Source: Serendipita indica DSM 11827 (lineage: Eukaryota > Basidiomycota > Agaricomycetes > Sebacinales > Serendipitaceae). From it: a DNA stretch of 64,000 nucleotides. Location of the stretch: NCBI GenBank assembly GCA_910890315.1, contig CAJVGD010000001.1, positions 248,001-312,000 on the forward strand. Direction: 5' to 3'. The notes beneath the pieces are model-generated. The model was not told where the DNA came from and searched no databases. It worked only from the letters and a program-made list of their open reading frames with translations. Both the position numbers and the translations under genes were made by a program. Positions 57,562 through 64,000 of this stretch are shown here, piece by piece (position 1 is the first letter of the stretch; each line of letters opens with the position of its first letter).

Positions 57562-58382
57562 TCAGAGAGCCTTTTCTAGAAACGCGGCAACGCAGCTAGA
57601 GGCGGGCATGCCGACGCCCACTACGTCTGCGACCGAATAGGTGAGCGGTGACCGTGGCTTAAACTCGTGATATCCAAGGTCTTTGAACACACGAAGGTGT
57701 CGCTCGGTGGCCATGGTATTAAATGTCGTGTGTGTCGCCCCAAACGACTTTGCTCGTCTCTCCATCTCTTGGATGGCCGCGGCACCGACCCCTAGATGTC
57801 TGTAAGATGCATAAACCTGGCGAAACATGAGAATTATAATGTTAGCGAGTGAAATGGACGCACGAAAAGACTGGTGATCTCGACTCTGGACGTCAAAGAA
57901 AAGCAGGCGAGCGTCGGGTCGTCTGGGTTTTCAAGGTAAAGCGAAATCATGCCTATTGGCGGCGACTGGGGGACAATATTCATCCCTCCAGGGGTATACG
58001 CTGACGTGCCAAAGTGTATGAACCACAGGAAACGTCGGTTCGTTGCCACTTCCTCCAACCAACGTGGTATGCGATCCAGGTACCATCCACATGCGACGCG
58101 CTACACGGTGAGTCGCGAGGGTCAGCGAGATGAGCCGCGTATAAACTATGAGTCAACGAACCATGTCCTGTAGAGCTTTGAGGTCTGCAACTGTAGGGGG
58201 CATACTGATGGGTCGATAATAGAGCGTTGGTGGCATGCCAGTGACTGGTGAAACGATAAGATGACGCGTATAAAGACACGTAGGGGATATATACGCGTAC
58301 CAGGTGTAACCATGTCCATGGTTTGATTACTAATCTTGTGAGGAACGACGTGCGTTGCGGGTTTTGCGGCGACCAATGGCAT
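57562..58382 (-). CDS. GNAT-like acetyltransferase (paralog 1)
   Basis: The start at 58382 gives MPLVAAKPATHVVPHKISNQ. After introns the conserved N-terminal block reads PPTLYYRPISMPPTVADLKA, then GWYLDRIPRWLEEVATNRRF and FIHFG. The core continues PPIGMISLYLENPDDPTLAC, VEITSLF and, after a last intron, VYASYRHLGVGAAAIQEMER. Next come HTTFNTMATERHLRVFKDLG and a hydrophobic C-terminus (MPASSCVAAFLEKAL). The SLFV..YRHLGVG.AA....E..A...GA pattern is GNAT motif A with the R..G.G acyl-CoA loop. The substrate is unknown. Two relatives lie downstream on the plus strand. About four introns are present and only approximately mapped. Confidence 0.7.
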
Positions 58383-60805
58383 GGTGAGCGGATGGGTTTT
58401 AAAACCGCTGGTCAAGGAGAGGCGACGGTGTCGGTTGAACTGTAGCCAAGGGGGAGGAGACTGCGAGTGATGACTGTGTTTGTGCGTCTCCCGGCTGAAT
58501 AAGTAGGTGTGTTGGAGCTAGGCCGTCGCATATAGCATCGGCTTCTCGAACTGTATATGGCGGGGGACGGGAAAGAATGGGGAAATAGAAGAATGAGTGT
58601 TCTCGTTCAAGGGACCAGACACTGGCCATTGAGAGACGCCGTCGGACATCGGCGAGTGGATGATTGGGCGTTGACGCTGCGGTCCCTCTGCAGGTACTGA
58701 TGTCGACGCATAATAGAGCTGTGATTCTTCAAGAACGAAAAGATTTAAAGAATGGTGTTTTCCTTGACAATGTCGTGACGCGGCTCGGAGGGGGCGCTGC
58801 AGGGACCCACTTGATCCGCAGAGAAGCATTGCAACGGCCAATGCGAGACTGCAGAGGACGACGTCCAATGCTCAGCTGCGTCGCAGTAAATGGCGTGGAA
58901 ATGATATCGAGCCACTTGGGTACGTGAGAGGGCGGCAAACGATCGACCGAGTCAGTTGGTCAGTGACGACGTTTGCATGCAGAGGTAAGAATTATCCGAG
59001 CGGGAGATTACTCAGCACGTACGCTTTGGCTACACCGCAATGGCGCCGGGGGGAACCATCGATTGCGGGCCTTATTGAGGAACGCACCAGAGGGGTTGTC
59101 GAGCAAAGTTCCTCAACAGTAGAGTCGCCAAAGAGGCAAGAGGCAGTTCATTAGACCACGTGAACTGATTTTGAAATCGCCAGGAAACTCAAGTCATAAG
59201 TCGGCTGTGAGTTGCACCGCTCGTCCATGCTGCAAAGCCGAAAGTCTCAAGTGGAAGATGGAAGTCCCAAGGCTCAATTCGTCCTAGTTCCGATCCTGTA
59301 CCACTGGAGATTGCCGCTACAATCCCACTCAGAGCCTTTGATAAGCAGTTCTGGATCACAAATTTCGAGGATGGATGGGCAGGGAAGCACTCGAAACACG
59401 GAATCCAACCGTGTTTCTATCGTTTCAGCGATATCCCTGAGGAAAAACGTATGAAGCGGAGATCAACGTTGACTAGACCCAAACCACCATGTTCTTTCCC
59501 TTCTCGCTGGCGCCTTTGTGACCAAGAAACACGGAAAACACTGTACGTGTCAGAATTCACACTTCATGACGGTCAAAACAGACACGTATTGAACTGGAAT
59601 CAACGGCCACAGACAGCCAACGCCATTAGACACGTTTAAAGCCTGGACCAGACGTACCTGAATGGCATAATGTCTTACAAAATTCGGGTATGATGGTGTC
59701 CGCTTGCGCCCTCGCGGGGCGGTGAACACCGGGCGATGAAACCCTTTAGGAATCCTGGCCTTTACGTGATACAGAACCCAGGTACGGATTATCTGCAGCT
59801 TCCAGCGACTCTTTGAGATGGCCTTGTCCCCTTTCGTGGCCCCGAATGGCGTCTATGACCAGTAACCGGTTTTTCAGTTGCCAGTTGCCAGCGGCCAGAG
59901 TCGGCGCCTTTGGAAAGTCCTAGAACGAATAGTAGATGTTTCACGAACAAGCGAAGCGATTTGTGTCGTCGGGATCTTCCAATGTCCCACCGGAATTGCT
60001 CGTGTTCAGCGCCTCCTCGACAAATTCTACGGCGCATCAAAGGCGGAATCTACGAGAAACAACATCTTTCCATTTGCAGACAATCTACACGTGAACATCC
60101 AATGTTGCTGGTCGAGGTTCGTTTGGTCGAATCGCACACGAAACTCATCCTCCCATGCATCGCCCCTACGACACTCCCCTGTCTATTGTCCACCGCCTAA
60201 CTAGACCTGACTTGGAATGATGATACACACCTGTCATTCCAAAACAGCCTTGGTGAGATCAGATGTCATGGCGTGACAATCCTACATCGCCAAAAACTAC
60301 AGCTCTGCCGTCGATTATAGTGACGGCACCGAAGAAGGTGAATACAAAATTGTGGTATGTCCGCAAATCAGACGGTGCGCCGTAAATGTCCGAAGGCGGG
60401 AGGGCCAAACTCCAGTGCCTTTAAGTCCCCCCGTCTTTGTTCCTTCTCCTTCTACACCCAAACCCGCCCGACCAGCCCCCCCTTTTCTTCTCTTCTCATC
60501 CTTCGTTTCCTTTCTCTTCTAGAATACCCAATTTCCTTTCCTGGCAGTCGCGTGCGGTGCAGTTTCCTTGCCCTACCTGAACAAGGCCGTCCGACTGCGA
60601 TAACTGCCCGAGTCAAAACGTCAAGGCCTTGCACGCTCTCCTCCCTGCCTCGTCTGTGGACTGTAACACCTCCCAGCTGCTGCGCTTTTTAGGTATTCGT
60701 GGCATCAACCATCCATCGCCTATTTGCCACCACTCTGAAACCGTTAGCGCCTCTTTGTTTTGAAAAATTGGACACTTGGAGCCGTGTAGCTGCACAGAAT
60801 CCATT
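58383..60805. other. Long intergenic stretch between GNAT-like paralogs 1 and 2
   Basis: About 2.4 kb, the longest gene-poor stretch here. Open frames at 58399-58629 and 58518-58868 (minus) overlap in different frames and are not supported. Near 60,430-60,530 there is a strongly pyrimidine-rich run (cttctccttctac, ttcttctcttctcat), typical of a basidiomycete promoter or 5' UTR upstream of paralog 2. Confidence 0.4.
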
Positions 60806-61975
60806 ATGACGATGACTTGGAACGATCATGACCGGGCCCACAGCCGGCAGTACGTCTACCAGTCACCGATATTTAAGACATCAGACCTCGTCGAATACTC
60901 GGGATATCCGGCATACTCTCCTTCTCCAAATTCTTCACCGCGCTCTCTACGTTGGAATAATACCAAGGGCATGGACGAAATGATTCAAGGTGAGCTCCCG
61001 TTGTCGTCTGTCACAGATGCCATAGCATCTGCATGCTCATAACACTTACGATGTCTTTCTCGATGCGGCGGTCATGTAGTGTCTCGACCGCCAAACGTCT
61101 ATTATCGTCCCGTGACAGCACCCATCTCGCCCGCAGACTTTCAAGCACTACAAGCAATGACCATTGCCTCTGGATGGAATTTTGGCCGCATATCGACATG
61201 GATCAACGAAGTATCCACCGGTCAGCGCCTCATGTGGTTCATCTATTTGAGCGACCCTATCCCATCAGCGTTTCATGGAGCTTACGCGGCTCAAAGCACA
61301 TCCCATATGTCTGGTAATGGCACACAGGGCTCGCCGGGAAATTCAGCCTATCATGTCGGGTACACGTACAGTCATTCGCCCATGGCAGTCGCAAGTACGG
61401 GATCACCGTATCATGGACATCAGCATACAGTGAGCACGCCGGGCTCCACATCCTCCCACTCGTCTGGACAGTCTGTACCGGCGGCATATGGGTCGGCACC
61501 TAGTCCAACTTCAGGGGCGATAGTGAACCATGGACTGGACTACCCCGTGCAACACCCGTACATGCACAGTGTATCACCTGGCTACACATCGAATGGATAT
61601 GCAATTAACAACGGCACAGCACCGCCGATAGGAATGGTGTGTCTCTCGCTCTCGAATTCGACCGACCCGTCCCTCGCATCCTTTTCCCAAACGGGTCGCT
61701 GCGAAATTTGCAGCCTGTTTGTCTACTCTGCGTATCGCCATTTGGGTATAGGCGCAGCCGCAATGGCGAATATGGAGAGCCGAGCACGGATGATGGGTGC
61801 ACTCGCGGTCACACTCAACACGCCTGCCGTCGACCGTTTACTGAGACGATATGGCGCGATGGGCTACCGAGAGTACAAGGCTCGAAGTAGGATGTACAGT
61901 GCCGCCGAGGTCCAAGGCGCAGGCTTGCCAGCTGACTACGAGGTCGCTGCATTCTTGGAGAAGAGGCTTGATTAG
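60806..61975 (+). CDS. GNAT-like acetyltransferase with a Ser/Gly/His-rich insertion (paralog 2)
   Basis: Two exons are in phase, 60806-60989 and 61080-61975, giving 359 aa. The N-terminal exon is specific (MTMTWNDHDRAHSRQYVYQS). Exon 2 begins with the shared block PPNVYYRPVTAPISPADFQA, GWNFGRISTWINEVSTGQRL and MWFIYLSDP. Then a segment of roughly 110 low-complexity residues rich in Ser, Gly, His and Tyr (AQSTSHMSGNGTQGSPGNSA onward) separates it from PPIGMVCLSLSNSTDPSLAS. The core ends with CSLFVYSAYRHLGIGAAAMA, AVTLNTPAVDRLLRRYGAMG and LPADYEVAAFLEKRLD. Motif A with RHLGIG is intact, so acyl-CoA binding is plausible. In paralogs 1 and 3 the same junction has only a few residues. Confidence 0.75.
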
Positions 61976-63553
61976 TCGAGGCTGTAGGAGGATGTAGACG
62001 ACACGCACAGGTGGGTCTACTGGGTTGGACCCAACGACTTTTGGACAATTTTACGTGACGAGCGACTATGGACTCACTCTGGACGGACATTGATGGACAT
62101 TTAATGATGGACGATTTACATGCATGGACATTCTTCACGGACTCGTTTTCTATTCTCTTGTCGACTGCGAGACGACAAGCACAAGTATGTTTGATTGGTA
62201 GCAGAGCTCACCGTTGTTTCCCACCCACCGACTGTAGCACGTCACTCGTTGAAATTATATCACCTTTTTTTGTTCTGATACTTGTAATTCCGAGCCGTTT
62301 CTCACCGCCGACATTGGGTCGGACGATGTAGCGCGGTCGCGCTTAGTGCCCGAAGGCATGGGCTAACTGGCAGAGTCATTAGAAACAATATGTTGGTTGA
62401 TGTATTGAGTATTAGGTACGCTCGACGTTCCTGTCAGCTGTCAGATGTTTCACTAAAACTAGATGCCGAAGCAGTACAATCCGTGAGAGGGCATCCGTCC
62501 TCCTGGATGATCATCGGGATCCCTTTATTCTATGGAGTGACAGGTGTCTACCATCCAAAGTTAAGGAGCAGCGACGATCCAAGCGACGTGGTCGAAGTCG
62601 AGGGAGCCGGACAGGGGGACAGGGGAGGGATTGAACATGCTGGTCGCATCAGTATTTACACTTTGACAGATTCTTTTGGAAGACACGAAAGAGCACTGAT
62701 GTTCTGGAAATAGGCATATGGCGCTCGGCCTATTCACCTTATTCGCCTCTATTCGCCTCTGGCGGCCCATTGTATTACTCACGCTACAAGGCGATCAACT
62801 TCCGCTCGGTTTGTAAGCATCCTCCAAAAGACGCTGAATCGGACATGAAGACTGGCGAGCGCTCCGCCTTGTCCTCGTCGAATCCGAAAATCGTCAGAAC
62901 GAGGCGGTACAGGCTTTGCCGCCCAAGAAAATCCCAAGAAAAATCGAGAAAGTCGCCGGTAATTTGTCTAGGTCGAGATAAAATATGGAATAATCTCATT
63001 GGCCTCCAAACGAATTGGACGTGGCCGCACAAGTCCCGAGGTAGCCTCCGCCGTCGACTCGACAATTTGCCATCGGCTCGGGCATGGGTTCAAGGACGGT
63101 CCCTGAGCATATGGACGCTCAAGGGCTAAAACACAAAGCAAACACGCTGCTCACCGAACTGGCTGTATTGTGGCCGCTTACCAGTTTACACTAAGCCTTT
63201 GAGTGCACTAATACCCGCTCATCGCCCAGTCTCGTGCATGTCGCTTGTCAGCTACGAAAATCCGTACATCGCAAAAGGCTCATCACCACACGTGTAGCTC
63301 CCCCGTCCCGATGAGGCGCGGTTTCTCTTACTTCGGCTGCCCGAATCTCCTACCGCCCTTGTCACTATTAAAGCTGCTCTCCACTCCTCCCTCCAGCTTC
63401 TCCATCTCCTCGGTTCTCCATCTCGGCCACATACCCTCTCAGCTCGCTCGCCTTTGTCTCACTTTGTCTCACTTTGTCTCAGCTTGCCACCTCCGTCTTC
63501 CGACGACTACGACGACAAGTTTTTATTCTTACTTATATCTACCCAAAACGGCC
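61976..63553. other. Intergenic region between GNAT-like paralogs 2 and 3
   Basis: About 1.6 kb without a supported gene. There is a short tandem repeat, attcgcctct twice, at about 62,740-62,760. A direct repeat of cactttgtct (three copies in a row) lies at about 63,456-63,482, within the probable promoter or 5' UTR of paralog 3. Confidence 0.45.
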
Positions 63554-64000
63554 ATGCCTCAGTCTCCCAATGTTGTCAACTTTGATCCTTTTGCCCCTCG
63601 TGAGTCTATGCATGTACCTCCATCTCTCCTCCTTATGTCTAACGCCACGTAGTCCCGAGCCCACCAGCGCTCTTCTACCGCTCTGTTCCTGCTCCCTTCT
63701 CCGGACCAGACCTGGCACACCTGACGCAGATGCGAACATCTTGTGGATTGTATGCGGACCGAATCCCACGATGGAGTCAAGAGGTCGCACAAAACCAGCG
63801 TCGAATGTACCTCATTTATTTCTCCGACCCGATGTATACGCCAAACGCCGTCCCCATTGGCATGATCTCCCTCCTCTTGCACAATACCGACGACCCCACA
63901 CTTGCCGCCTTCAGCATCACCGGACGTGTTGAAGTCAGCTCGCTCTTCGTGTACCAGGCATATCGTCATCTCGGAGTCGGCTTGTCGGCCATGATGGAGA
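63554..64000 (+). CDS. GNAT-like acetyltransferase (paralog 3), runs off the right edge
   Basis: Exon 1 is 63554-63599 and exon 2 starts at 63653 and continues beyond 64000. The product begins MPQSPNVVNFDPFAP, then PSPPALFYRSVPAPFSGPDL, YADRIPRWSQEVAQNQRRMY and LIYFSDP, matching the shared N-terminal block of the other two paralogs. It continues VPIGMISLLLHNTDDPTLAA, VEVSSLFVYQAYRHLGVG and LSAMME at the edge. It has no long insertion before the PIGM block, like paralog 1. The C-terminal end of the GNAT domain lies outside the window. Confidence 0.75.

Noticed and set aside
58518-58868. Minus-strand frame with a signal-peptide-like start (MDVVLCSLALAVAMLL)
   Set aside because: The hydrophobic start is the only feature. 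The rest shows no domain and overlaps another frame (58399-58629) equally lacking support.
62740-62761. Short tandem repeat considered as part of a CRISPR or satellite array
   Set aside because: Only two 10-nt copies with no spacers; a eukaryotic genome is not expected to carry CRISPR.

Overview
This window comes from the nuclear genome of a filamentous basidiomycete, most likely an Agaricomycete. Genes are packed closely and most carry several introns of about 45-60 nt with GT..AG ends and CTAAC-like branch sites. A STE3-type pheromone receptor lies close to a lipopeptide pheromone precursor ending in the CaaX box CVVA, a pairing typical of the basidiomycete B (P/R) mating-type region. I cannot name the species from sequence alone. 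No tRNA, rRNA, CRISPR array or transposon was recognised.

Layout. At 1-625 (minus) is the start of a secreted PEBP-like protein that runs off the left edge. From 1,016 to 11,472 (plus) five related genes encode surface proteins with a signal peptide, a W(A)GG..P[FY] ectodomain (Kre9/KNH-like), a Ser/Thr/Gly-rich stalk and, in four of them, a single membrane helix with a short basic tail. The last three units also share flanking DNA, so they are recent tandem duplicates. One has a 1-nt frameshift, and another has lost its membrane exon by a deletion that joins the stalk to the old 3' flank. Two further minus-strand paralogs (45,783-51,066) have a similar ectodomain but long cytoplasmic tails ending in PPPSY.

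From 12,192 to 28,722 lie Cdc25 phosphatase, a CIA30-domain protein, the pheromone precursor (17,263-17,455, minus), a secreted expansin-like DPBB protein, an RBM5/10-type splicing factor, a complex I B15-like subunit, a single-pass membrane protein, the STE3 receptor (25,587-27,094, minus) and a catalytically dead E2-like protein of the AKTIP/FTS type. Pheromone and receptor are about 8 kb apart and on the same strand.

From 28,810 to 45,684 are housekeeping genes: glycine decarboxylase P-protein, a long pentatricopeptide-like mitochondrial protein, Pol5/MYBBP1A, MSH3 and ATP12. Several are head to head with fewer than 90 bp between start codons. The right part holds the second pair of Kre9/KNH-like proteins, a Cys-rich membrane protein, a DUF6593-like protein, histone H3 with a long intron after codon 5, and three related GNAT-like acetyltransferase genes (57,562-58,382, 60,806-61,975, and 63,554 running off the right edge).

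Overall, the most notable content is a probable B mating-type locus set among an expanded and still rearranging family of single-pass surface proteins.
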